Assembly (NCBI GenBank): GCA_944333375.1
Contig: CALVKX010000034.1
Location: 1 to 12,989 of the forward strand
Length of the DNA: 12,989 bases
Direction of reading: 5' to 3'
DNA from: an uncultured Eubacteriales bacterium
GTDB lineage: Bacteria > Bacillota_A > Clostridia > Christensenellales > Aristaeellaceae
Shown: piece by piece, positions 6,580-12,989 of the stretch
Layout: every line of letters starts with the position of its first letter
Position numbering within the stretch: the first letter of the stretch is position 1
Notes under the pieces: model-generated
What the model saw: only the letters and a program-made list of their open reading frames with translations
The model's database searches: none
What the model was told of the DNA's origin: nothing
Program-made: the position numbers and the translations under genes

Positions 6580-7716
6580 TCATCTGAGCGTGTTGACGGC
6601 CTGGGGCAGCGTAATGACGTAGACCTCGTCCCCACAGGCGACGATGGCATGCCCGTTGTTGAGCGTGCCCAGCAGACGGGTGGCCTGGCTGTCCATGGGC
6701 AGTTCGTAGGTGATAAAGCGGCTGTCGTTGATGCCGGCGCGGTAGAGGGTGGTCGCGCTGAGCGCATAGATGGTCTTGTTCCATACCGCCGCGCCGATGC
6801 AGGTGTCCGGCAGGCTGTAGCGCTTGTCGGTGCTGCCGGAGATGAGGCGCAGCTCGCGGATGTCAAAGATGCTGTCGGTCTGCGAGGTGGGGGCGAACAG
6901 CAGCATGGCGTTGCCGCGCTCGGGCACCTCGCTGTCCAGAAGCCGCCAGCCGTACACCAGCACACTGGCCGCGGTATCCTCGGTCCCGCGGTCGTTAAAG
7001 GTAAGCATCTTGCGGGTGTTGATAACGCGCAGGAGGCTGTTTTCGTATACCACCGCATAGGCGATGGGCTCGCCCAGGGAAACCTCGCCGGTGTTCATCT
7101 TGCCTACCTCAAAGGTATTGAGGATGGTGTTGGCCGCCGTGCCGAACACGTCCAGCGCCAGCGTCCACATATACTCCCCGTTTTTGCCGTAGAAGCCGAC
7201 GTCCAGCAGAATCAACGTCGAGAATGCGTCGGCCTCCTCGTCCATATGCGCGCCCAGATGGTCCTTGACCAGCAGGCGCGGGTTGGTCGTCTCCCCGATC
7301 ACCGCCGCCACATACTGCGTCCCCACCCGGGCGAACTGGATCGTCTCGCCCAGGTTGTCGTTATAGGAGGCGTTTCCGTTCTGATCGAGGATGTAGATGG
7401 TGCTTCCCGTCCAGGCGACCACGACGGAATCGTTGCAGTCATATCCCGCGTCCGAGCCGATCTGGAACGACCAGCGCACGGAGCCCGTCTCGCTCATGCA
7501 ATGGATGCTCACACCGTCGTAGTACAGGACATTGCTTCCAAAGGGCATGATGGTGTCGCTGTAGGAGCAGGGCAGCAGCGACGCGGTCACGTCCGTGACC
7601 AGCCTGACCGAAAAGAGTGAAATGCCGCCCCAGATCAGCAGGCCCGCGCCGGCCAGGATCAGAAACAGCACCACGAAGGCCTTGCGGCGGCTCATTTTGG
7701 GTTTGACTCTTTGCAT
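6580..7716 (-). CDS. DUF5711 family membrane-anchored beta-propeller-like protein
   Basis: The protein has 378 residues. It begins with a short basic stretch and a single hydrophobic segment (about 12-36, FVVLFLILAGAGLLIWGG) and no lipobox or obvious cleavage site. The rest should lie outside the membrane anchored by this helix. The outer part is rich in beta-strand pattern with repeated blade-like units such as NVLYYDG.S, GSTIYILDQNGN, and KTIYALSATTLYRAG near the end, as in the Clostridial DUF5711 family. The ATG at 7716 is preceded by AAGGGAG (7722-7728). The gene is the first of a two-gene operon with cvpA, a pairing I recall as common in Clostridia. No catalytic residues are recognised. 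Role unknown; scaffold or sensor at the envelope is an inference. Confidence 0.82.
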   Translation of the reverse strand: MQRVKPKMSRRKAFVVLFLILAGAGLLIWGGISLFSVRLVTDVTASLLPCSYSDTIMPFGSNVLYYDGVSIHCMSETGSVRWSFQIGSDAGYDCNDSVVVAWTGSTIYILDQNGNASYNDNLGETIQFARVGTQYVAAVIGETTNPRLLVKDHLGAHMDEEADAFSTLILLDVGFYGKNGEYMWTLALDVFGTAANTILNTFEVGKMNTGEVSLGEPIAYAVVYENSLLRVINTRKMLTFNDRGTEDTAASVLVYGWRLLDSEVPERGNAMLLFAPTSQTDSIFDIRELRLISGSTDKRYSLPDTCIGAAVWNKTIYALSATTLYRAGINDSRFITYELPMDSQATRLLGTLNNGHAIVACGDEVYVITLPQAVNTLR

Positions 7717-7811
7717 GGCGTCTCCCTTGCGGCCGGCGCGCCCCTCTGTAATCTAACGCGCGCGGCGAGGCGTTTGTTGCAGCCCGGGCAAAATCCGTGC
7801 CGCCAGTTTCC

Positions 7812-7840
7812 ATTATAGCCCGAGCAGGGCAGGGATGCAA
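7812..7840 (-). promoter_or_regulatory. Promoter of the DUF5711-cvpA operon
   Basis: TTGCAT (7835-7840) and a perfect TATAAT (7812-7817) on the minus strand are separated by 17 bases. The predicted start near 7805 leaves a leader of about 90 bases in which I see no regulatory structure. The 252-base gap from 7717 to 7968 otherwise holds only the region upstream of the regulator gene. Confidence 0.75.
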
Positions 7841-7904
7841 GATGCAGCTTTGCGTCCCGGGGCAATGCGCCCATTTCTTTCAAATCTCTTTCCAAACGTT
7901 ACAG

Positions 7905-7916
7905 TTTGTTCACAAA
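7905..7916. repeat. Inverted repeat TTTGT-TC-ACAAA upstream of the response regulator
   Basis: Two perfect 5-base arms are separated by two bases, in the AT-rich stretch 53 bases before the regulator ATG. It could be a protein-binding site, possibly for self-control. A CATAAT at 7946-7951 may be a -10, but no good -35 accompanies it. Confidence 0.25.
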
Positions 7917-7968
7917 ACATGCAACAAAAGGACACCTTCGTTCGTCATAATAACTGTGAGGTGATCGC

Positions 7969-8595
7969 ATGGCAACGATTCTGATTTATGAACCCAACGA
8001 TATCATCGCGCAGAAGCTTTGCGACTCCCTGAAAAAGGAGAAATACAACGCAATCCGCTGCGACGAAAACGTAATTCCCTCCTTTAAGGAGGAGACGGTC
8101 CCCCTGGTCCTGATGGACGCCCAGCTCCGCTGGACGGTCTGCCGTCCCTTGCTGGAGACATTTGAGAAGCATGGCTGCCCGATTCTGTTTTTGACGGGCG
8201 ACCGCAAGATGAGCGCCCATCTGCGCGCGCTCTACGGCGGGCGCAGCGATGTGCTGACCGTGCCCTTTTCCCAGAAGGCGCTGCATGCCAAGGTGCACAG
8301 TGCGCTGGGCGAGTGTGCGCTGCGCGAGCTGAGCGTGGACGAGAAGGAGCGCGTGGCGCTTCTGGACGGCCGGCGGGTGGAGTTGACCGCGCAGGAGTTT
8401 GCGCTGTTGCTGGCGCTGATGGAAAAGCCCGACATTCCCGTCAGCCGCGAGCAGCTTTTGCGCCGTGCCTGGGGCTATCAGAGCATCGGCGAGACGCGGA
8501 CGGTGGATGTGCATGTGCAGCGCCTGCGCAAGAAGCTGGGCGGCGAGTATATCGAAACGGTCTATAAATGCGGTTACCGGCTCAAGCTGGCCTGA
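7969..8595 (+). CDS. Orphan OmpR/PhoB-type response regulator with degenerate receiver domain
   Basis: The protein has 208 residues, shorter than the 225-235 usual for the family. The C-terminal half (about 115-208) is a clear winged helix: LTAQEFALLLALME, VSREQLLRRAWG, TRTVDVHVQRLRKKLG and ETVYKCGYRL. The N-terminal receiver is abnormal. The acidic pair is reduced to E8 followed by proline (ILIYEPND), D50 in LVLMDAQL may be the phosphorylation aspartate, T76 is present, but the conserved lysine before PF is V98. Phosphorylation control is therefore doubtful, and no histidine kinase gene is adjacent. It may act without phosphorylation or respond to another input. GAGGTG (7958-7963) precedes the ATG at 7969 by 5 bases. 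Target genes are unknown; the divergent DUF5711-cvpA operon is a candidate. The transcript ends at a strong terminator. Confidence 0.87.
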   Translation: MATILIYEPNDIIAQKLCDSLKKEKYNAIRCDENVIPSFKEETVPLVLMDAQLRWTVCRPLLETFEKHGCPILFLTGDRKMSAHLRALYGGRSDVLTVPFSQKALHAKVHSALGECALRELSVDEKERVALLDGRRVELTAQEFALLLALMEKPDIPVSREQLLRRAWGYQSIGETRTVDVHVQRLRKKLGGEYIETVYKCGYRLKLA

Positions 8596-8597
8596 GG

Positions 8598-8645
8598 AGA
8601 CGGAGCGCCGGAGGGTGATGTTCCCCCGGCGCTCCGTCTGTTTTT
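8598..8645 (+). terminator. Intrinsic terminator of the response regulator gene
   Basis: A 14-base-pair stem (8598-8611 with 8626-8639) continues with GGG/CCC past a bulged A, closes a seven-base loop and is followed by GTTTTT. The T-run touches the stop codon of the convergent xpt gene, which on its own strand has no T-run here. Confidence 0.88.
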
Positions 8646-9220
8646 CAGTCCTCCACGACCAGCTTTCCGTCGCGGATGGCCGTGACCTTGGCCAGGGAGA
8701 CCACATGATAGCCCTCCTCCGCGAGCTTGCGGTGTCCCGGCTGAAAGCTCTTTTCCACGCAGATGCCGATGCCCACCACCGTGGCGCCCGCCTGCCTGAC
8801 CAGGTCGCACAGGCCCTCGGCCGCCTCGCCATTGGCCAGGAAATCATCCACGATCAGCACCCGTGCGCCCCTGGGCAGATAATCCTTTGCCACGCGAATA
8901 TGGTTTTCCACCCCATGGGTGAAGCTGAAAACCCGGCTTTCATACACGTCGCCGGTGACGTTGCGCGTGCGGCTTTTCTTGGCGAAGACCACGGGAATGT
9001 TCCCGCAGGCCATGGCGGTTGTCAGCGCTGCCGCGATGCCGCTGGCCTCCACGGTCAGCACCAGGTCCGGCTTCTGCGCCGCGAACGCCTGAGCGAACGC
9101 CTGCCCCATCTTCACAAACAGGTCCGTATCCAGCCGGTGGTTGAGAAACATGTCCACCTTGACGATATCCGTGCCCACGCCCACGCCCCGCGCGCGAATG
9201 GCCTCGACCAGCTCCCTCAT
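8645..9220 (-). CDS. xpt: Xanthine phosphoribosyltransferase
   Basis: The 191-residue enzyme joins xanthine to PRPP to give XMP in the purine salvage pathway of the cytoplasm. It matches Bacillus Xpt along its length: IVKVDMFLNHRLD near the start, TVEASGIA (56-63), VPVVFA-like NIPVVFAKK (74-82), the PRPP-binding loop VLIVDDFLANGEA (121-133) and GIGICVEKSFQPG. The length also agrees with the family (about 190). An upstream in-frame ATG at 9283 would add 21 arginine-rich residues. AAAGGAGG (9231-9238) lies 10 bases before the ATG at 9220, which gives the family N-terminus MRELVEAI. It sits 90 bases downstream of the GH13 gene with no terminator between, so it may be read both from its own promoter and from lacI-GH13. 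I see no purine riboswitch in its leader. Confidence 0.95.
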   Translation of the reverse strand: MRELVEAIRARGVGVGTDIVKVDMFLNHRLDTDLFVKMGQAFAQAFAAQKPDLVLTVEASGIAAALTTAMACGNIPVVFAKKSRTRNVTGDVYESRVFSFTHGVENHIRVAKDYLPRGARVLIVDDFLANGEAAEGLCDLVRQAGATVVGIGICVEKSFQPGHRKLAEEGYHVVSLAKVTAIRDGKLVVED

Positions 9221-9297
9221 GCCGGGTGATCCTCCTTTGCGTATGAAAAGGCGCCGGGGACGCCGCACGACTTTGCGCGGCATGCCCGTGCCTTTCT

Positions 9298-9325
9298 ATT
9301 GTAGCGCATTTTACTCCAAAATCAA
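9298..9325 (-). promoter_or_regulatory. Possible xpt promoter overlapping the GH13 3' end
   Basis: On the minus strand, TTGATT (9320-9325) and TACAAT (9298-9303) are 16 bases apart. The -35 lies inside the last codons of the GH13 gene. The leader of about 70 bases contains a GC-rich hairpin (GCCGC 9262-9266 with GCGGC 9277-9281) without a T-tract. Confidence 0.45.
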
Positions 9326-11062
9326 GCCTTCCCCCACCTTGAGCGACACGTGGATTCCACCGTCGGAGACGGCGAGGCTACGGTTTGCGTAGTGGTCGTG
9401 CACGGCGGCCATCCCGGCCATGGCGGGCGGCAGTTCCAGCCGGGCGCTCACCGGCTCAAGCCCGGTGTTGAGCACGCAGAGAAGCTGCTGGTCCGCCGTT
9501 TCCCGCAGGTAGGCGTACAGGCCGTTGCCCAGCGCGGCGTGGGTGCGGAAGCGTCCGACGCGCAGCGCGGGAAGCTCGCCGCGCAGGCGCGCCAGCTTCT
9601 GATAGTGCGCACGGGTGGGGTTGCCCTCCACGTCGTCCCAGCGCATGGGGCGGCGGCAGTCGGGGTCCTCTCCGCCCTCCATGCCCAGCTCGTCGCCGTA
9701 ATAGATGATGGGCGAGCCCAGATAGGTGAACTGGAAGAAGCTGGCCGCATGCAGCATCCGCAAATCGCCGCCCGCGCGGGTGCGCAGGCGCTGGGTGTCG
9801 TGGCTGCCCAGGAATGTCCACAGCACCTCCTGCGTGCGCTGGGGATAGAGCATGGCGGCGCGGTTGAGGGCATGGTCGAACGCCTCGGTGGAGATGTCAT
9901 GGCTGCAAAAGCGGCTCCAGATGTTGCGGCTGAGGACATAGTGCATGGTAGAGTCAAACATGTCGCCCACCGTGAGCCATTCGCGGCTGTCGTCCCAGCA
10001 CTCGGCCACCATCAGGCTGTCGGGGTTCACCTCAAGCATCATCTTTTTAAACCGCCGCCAGAAATCCGGCCAAACCTCGGGGCTTACGTCCAGCCGCCAG
10101 CCGTCCACGTGGCATTTTTCCAGCCAGTAGCGCCCTACGGAGAGGAAATACTGCGCACATGCCTCGTTTTTAAGATTCAACTTGGGCATATAGCGCCAGT
10201 CGCCGAAGGTATGATATCCGTGCGGCATTTTCTTGTCGAAGAAAAACCAGTCATAATACGGCGACGCCGAACCCTTTTCCATCGCGTCCTCAAAGGGGGC
10301 GAATTTCAGCCCCGAGTGGTTGAACACGCCGTCCAGCACGATACGCATGCCGTTTTTGTGCAGCTCGTCGCAAAGGGCGCGCAAGTCGTCCTCGGTGCCC
10401 AGGAGCGGGTCGATCCTGAAATAATCGAAGGTGTTGTAGCGGTGCGAGCTGTCGCTGAGAAACAGGGGGGTGGTGTAGATCATCTTCACGCCCAGGTCCT
10501 TGAGATACGGCACCGCCTTGAGGATTCCGCGCAGGTTGCCGCCGAAGCGGTACTTGTTCTGCACCCGTTTGCTCGTCCAGGGCTCCACCGGCTCGGTATC
10601 GCCCTTCACCGGCTCGCGGCGGAAGCGATCGGGAAAGATCTGGTAGCCCACGCAGCCCCGGGCCCACTCGGGCATGGGCTGCGCTGGATAGGCGTAGGCG
10701 AAGGCGAAGGCCTGGCTCACGTCCTCCTGCGCGTCCGCCCCGGCCTTGATGCCCGTGGCGTCGAGCTTAAAGACCAGCTCTTCGCTTTGGAGCACGAACA
10801 GGTACTTGATGCGCAGGTCCCTCGGGGTAAAGATCACCTCATAAAAGTCGTGCCACTGGTCGCGGTAGGCCACCGCCATCTCATACTCGTCCGCCGTTTT
10901 GAAGTAATCCGGGATGGCGTAGTTGCTCGTTACCCGCACAGCCGCGCGGGTGAAGTCCCCCCGCCCGGTCTGAAGGCGCAGGCACACCCGGCCGTCCGGC
11001 AGCGCGTGGCGGTACTCCAGCCATGGCATATGGTAGATGGACCCAAATTGGATGCTTCGCAT
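9311..11062 (-). CDS. GH13 glycoside hydrolase, neopullulanase/cyclomaltodextrinase/maltogenic amylase type
   Basis: This 583-residue enzyme should hydrolyse alpha-1,4 (and perhaps alpha-1,6) glucan oligosaccharides or cyclodextrins. The N-terminal ~120 residues are a beta-rich domain like CBM34, followed by GYQIFPDRF (139-147) that opens the catalytic barrel in this subfamily. The four GH13 regions are present: DGVFNH (244-249), GWRLDVSPE with nucleophile D325, VAECWD with acid/base E354, and FLGSHD with D422. A beta-sandwich C-domain follows. No signal peptide is seen, so it acts in the cytoplasm on imported sugars. The ATG at 11062 follows AAGGAG (11070-11075) by 7 bases. The lacI stop lies only 11 bases upstream, so the two genes form an operon. 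The exact substrate is open; oligo-1,6-glucosidase activity is a possible alternative. Confidence 0.93.
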   Translation of the reverse strand: MRSIQFGSIYHMPWLEYRHALPDGRVCLRLQTGRGDFTRAAVRVTSNYAIPDYFKTADEYEMAVAYRDQWHDFYEVIFTPRDLRIKYLFVLQSEELVFKLDATGIKAGADAQEDVSQAFAFAYAYPAQPMPEWARGCVGYQIFPDRFRREPVKGDTEPVEPWTSKRVQNKYRFGGNLRGILKAVPYLKDLGVKMIYTTPLFLSDSSHRYNTFDYFRIDPLLGTEDDLRALCDELHKNGMRIVLDGVFNHSGLKFAPFEDAMEKGSASPYYDWFFFDKKMPHGYHTFGDWRYMPKLNLKNEACAQYFLSVGRYWLEKCHVDGWRLDVSPEVWPDFWRRFKKMMLEVNPDSLMVAECWDDSREWLTVGDMFDSTMHYVLSRNIWSRFCSHDISTEAFDHALNRAAMLYPQRTQEVLWTFLGSHDTQRLRTRAGGDLRMLHAASFFQFTYLGSPIIYYGDELGMEGGEDPDCRRPMRWDDVEGNPTRAHYQKLARLRGELPALRVGRFRTHAALGNGLYAYLRETADQQLLCVLNTGLEPVSARLELPPAMAGMAAVHDHYANRSLAVSDGGIHVSLKVGEGLILE

Positions 11063-11073
11063 GCTCTCTCTCC

Positions 11074-12072
11074 TTATTTATTTACGGGCGCGTCGGCGAC
11101 GCTGTCGCGCTCGATCAGCGTAAAGGGAACCTCGATGGACCGCGGGACATCCGTGGCGCCCTTGAGCACATCGGCCATGAGGTGCATGGCGCTCATGCCC
11201 AGCCGGTGAGGATCGATCTCGAAGGAGGTGAGCGCCGGGATATGGTACTTGCCCGCATCGGTGTTGTTGAAGCTGACGATGCTCACATCCCCCGGCACCT
11301 CCAGCCCCATGCCCTTGAGCATCCCCGTCAGGCCGATGGCCAGCGCGTCGTCCATGCACACCGCGGCGGTGGGCCGCTCCGGCGCCCCGAAGAGGGGCGC
11401 AAGCTCCCCGGGCTCCTGAATCAACCGGCTGGGAACGATCCAGTCCCTGCGCACGGGGATGTCCACCGCATCCAGCGCCTGCTCGTAGCCCAGGCGGCGG
11501 TCCACGGTAAAGATGTAGCGCCGGTCATAGCCCAGCAGCAAAATGCGCCGGTGGCCCCGGGAAAGCAGGTATTCCGTGCCCGCCCGGCCCGCCGCCACGT
11601 TGTCGTTGTCCACATAATACCAGCCGGCCTCCTCCCGGGGATGGCCGATGACCACCACCGGCACGCCCGGGTCGCGCGTGGGCGCATCCTCGGCCGCCAG
11701 CAGGATCAGTCCGCTGGCGTACCCGCCGTCCACCACCTGCCTGCCGCCCTCCTCCGCTCCCCCGCCCGTCACCAGCAGCAGGTGGTAGCGCCGTTCGTCG
11801 GCGGCATGCCCCAGGCCCTGCAGCACCGAGGGATAAAAGGGATTGCCCAGGCTCTTGCTCATATCGCCGGGAAAGACGATGCCCACGATTCGCGTCCTGC
11901 GGCTGACCAGGCTTTTGGCCATCTGGTTGGGATGAAAATCCAGCTCCTTCGCCGCCTGCTTTACCCGTGCCCGGACCGCCTCGCTGATGCGCGGGCTGTC
12001 GTGCAGCGCGCGGCTCACCGTCGAGGGCGATACCCCCGCCGCCCGCGCGACATCCTTGATGGTCGCCTTCAT
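11074..12072 (-). CDS. LacI family transcriptional regulator of the alpha-glucan operon
   Basis: The protein has 332 residues, the standard LacI/GalR length. It starts MKATIKDVARAAGVSPSTV, the classic helix-turn-helix (about 4-23), with the hinge helix at about 49-58 (NQMAKSLVSR). The periplasmic-binding-like sugar domain follows, including GLILLAAED, YVDNDNVAAGR, and CMDDALAIG. An in-frame ATG at 12180 would add 36 residues and lies upstream of the promoter, so it is excluded. AAGGAG (12079-12084) is 6 bases before the ATG at 12072. It is the first gene of an operon with the GH13 enzyme; a LacI-type palindrome at the transcription start predicts self-repression relieved by a maltose- or glucan-derived sugar. 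The effector is inferred only from the neighbour. Confidence 0.94.
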   Translation of the reverse strand: MKATIKDVARAAGVSPSTVSRALHDSPRISEAVRARVKQAAKELDFHPNQMAKSLVSRRTRIVGIVFPGDMSKSLGNPFYPSVLQGLGHAADERRYHLLLVTGGGAEEGGRQVVDGGYASGLILLAAEDAPTRDPGVPVVVIGHPREEAGWYYVDNDNVAAGRAGTEYLLSRGHRRILLLGYDRRYIFTVDRRLGYEQALDAVDIPVRRDWIVPSRLIQEPGELAPLFGAPERPTAAVCMDDALAIGLTGMLKGMGLEVPGDVSIVSFNNTDAGKYHIPALTSFEIDPHRLGMSAMHLMADVLKGATDVPRSIEVPFTLIERDSVADAPVNK

Positions 12073-12112
12073 GCCCGGCTCCTTCCCTGTATCCCGGGGG
12101 CCCGCCCCGTCT

Positions 12113-12128
12113 GTGCAAACGTTTGTGC
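12113..12128. promoter_or_regulatory. LacI-type operator at the transcription start of lacI-GH13
   Basis: The core CAAACGTTTG (12116-12125) is a perfect palindrome with the central CpG usual for LacI/GalR sites, in a context of TGTG and GTGC on the two sides. It covers the predicted +1 of the lacI promoter, the position expected for steric repression. CcpA sites have a similar shape, so catabolite control by this or another site is possible. Confidence 0.75.
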
Positions 12129-12132
12129 CTGC

Positions 12133-12161
12133 ATCATAGCACAGTCTTTCCGGGCTGTCAA
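12133..12161 (-). promoter_or_regulatory. Promoter of the lacI-GH13 operon
   Basis: A perfect TTGACA (12156-12161) and TATGAT (12133-12138) on the minus strand are separated by 17 bases. The predicted start is near 12126, inside the palindromic operator. Confidence 0.85.
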
Positions 12162-12182
12162 CTGCAGCGGCTTTGCGCACAC

Positions 12183-12210
12183 AAAAGCCGCCCGCAGAAC
12201 GCGGGCGGCC
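12183..12210 (-). terminator. Intrinsic terminator after the sugar ABC permease gene
   Basis: Read on the minus strand, GCCGCCCGC and GCGGGCGGC (12201-12209 and 12187-12195) form a perfect nine-base-pair stem around a five-base loop, followed by TTTTGTGT. It separates the permease operon from the lacI promoter. Confidence 0.8.
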
Positions 12211-12221
12211 GGATGAAAAGG

Positions 12222-12989
12222 TCAGTCCTCGGCCTTTGACGCCTCGGCAATGGCGTTTTCGGGGCGCTTTTTCTGGATGCTGCTCCAGGCATGCATGACC
12301 AGCGCCAGCGCAATGACGCCGTAGGAGATGAACACGCGGAAGTACTCGCCGATGGCCGCGTCGCCAAAGAGGTTTTTGGCCGCCGGCGGGGTGACGATGA
12401 ACAGCAGGTGGAACAGGATGCAGCCCAGCAGCGCCTGGCCGTTGGTGGCGCGGCGGATGCTCGCGCCGCCTACCAGGATGGCCGCGCCCGCGTACAGGCC
12501 TACCTGCTCATGCGCGCCGTAGGTCTGGAAGGTGCCCATGTTTTGCACGAAGATGAGCTGGCCCCAGCCGGCGAGCACGGTGGAGATCATGATCGCGATC
12601 ACGCGCACGTGGTCCACATGGATGCCGGAAGCGTTGGCCACCGTGCGGTTCTGGCCCACAGCGCGGAACTGCTGGCCGATGCGCGTTTTCATGATGCCCA
12701 CGTTGAACAGGCAAAGCAGGCCCACCACCAGGAAGGTGACCATGGGGACCGTCACCATGCTAAAGAGCGAAGCCACCGCGGGGATCTGATACACCAGGCA
12801 TGCCGCCGCCAGAATCCCGATGGAGACGCCGCCCTTTTTGGCGCTGAGATGCTTGGTCAGGATCAGCACCAGCAAGAGCGCCGCGATCACGCCACAGCAG
12901 ATATACAGCGCCGGGCCGAAGCTGAGCTTCCACAGGCCGTCCAGGGCGTACTTGATGCCGCCGCCGGAGCCGTAGGTCAGGTCGATGGT
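12222..12989 (-). CDS. Sugar ABC transporter permease (RbsC-like, BPD_transp_2), C-terminal part
   Basis: The frame is open from the window edge to the TGA at 12222-12224, giving the last 255 residues; the start lies outside. Several hydrophobic helices are visible. The cytoplasmic coupling segment reads GQQFRAVGQNRTVANASGI, very like the G.N..AA..SGI loop of ribose/galactose-type permeases, and GAAILVGGASI with GQALLG matches the family's GG.S..GG..... end. The subunit would form the membrane channel with a partner permease and an ATPase, importing a monosaccharide or similar compound. Those genes should lie upstream, beyond the edge. A GTG at 12890 is internal and has no ribosome binding site worth calling. 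The terminator just after it shows it is the last gene of its operon. Substrate unknown. Confidence 0.88.
   Translation of the reverse strand, partial: TIDLTYGSGGGIKYALDGLWKLSFGPALYICCGVIAALLLVLILTKHLSAKKGGVSIGILAAACLVYQIPAVASLFSMVTVPMVTFLVVGLLCLFNVGIMKTRIGQQFRAVGQNRTVANASGIHVDHVRVIAIMISTVLAGWGQLIFVQNMGTFQTYGAHEQVGLYAGAAILVGGASIRRATNGQALLGCILFHLLFIVTPPAAKNLFGDAAIGEYFRVFISYGVIALALVMHAWSSIQKKRPENAIAEASKAED

Noticed and set aside
9221..9310. Purine riboswitch before xpt
   Set aside because: The leader lacks the TATA...ATA three-way-junction pattern, and its GC-rich hairpins have no T-tract.
9350..11209. 619-codon plus-strand open frame opposite the GH13 gene
   Set aside because: The minus strand carries every GH13 catalytic motif; the plus frame has shadow composition and no ribosome binding site.
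12070..12180. Longer LacI product from the ATG at 12180
   Set aside because: That ATG is upstream of the promoter and operator; the helix-turn-helix begins four residues after the start at 12072.

Overview
The window reads as ordinary chromosomal DNA of a GC-rich member of the Clostridia (Firmicutes), probably an uncultured or gut-associated lineage. This rests on strong AGGAGG-type ribosome binding sites, textbook TTGACA/TATAAT promoters, a Bacillus-type xanthine phosphoribosyltransferase, a BlaI/BlaR1-like pair, a DUF5711-CvpA pair and a small cysteine-rich zinc-ribbon gene. I infer this from gene families; no rRNA or other taxonomic marker is present. I see no phage, insertion sequence, CRISPR array or tRNA.

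Layout. 1-435 (-) is the N-terminal part of a phosphoglucomutase/phosphomannomutase. Divergent from it, 583-1254 (+) is a lone MacB/LolD-type ABC ATPase, which runs tail to tail, one base apart, into a Na/Pi cotransporter with a PhoU-like tail (1256-2893, -). At 3073-3346 a strong promoter fires into a GC-rich leader of about 213 nt. The two ends of this leader pair with each other, and it looks like a compact structured RNA. It is followed directly by a 92-residue protein with two zinc knuckles (3347-3625, +) and a strong terminator. 3690-5716 (-) holds a blaI-like repressor and a BlaR1-like M56 membrane peptidase under one promoter with an overlapping TACA-TG-TGTA operator. 5844-7716 (-) is DUF5711 followed by CvpA, with CvpA apparently starting at CTG. 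7969-8595 (+) is an orphan OmpR-like regulator with a decayed receiver domain. 8645-12072 (-) is a LacI-type regulator, a cytoplasmic GH13 alpha-glucan hydrolase and xpt. 12222-12989 (-) is the C-terminal part of an RbsC-like sugar ABC permease.

Together the window covers carbohydrate uptake and hydrolysis (permease, GH13, LacI, sugar-phosphate mutase), phosphate transport, purine salvage and envelope-stress signalling (BlaI/BlaR1-like). The most interesting element is the structured RNA at about 3108-3320. Its size, its closing stem starting at the predicted transcription start and a possible pseudoknot resemble the raiA class of Clostridial RNAs, but that identity is tentative. Secondary points of interest are the non-penicillin-binding sensor domain of the M56 protein, the CTG start of cvpA, the degenerate response regulator and the ABC ATPase without a permease.
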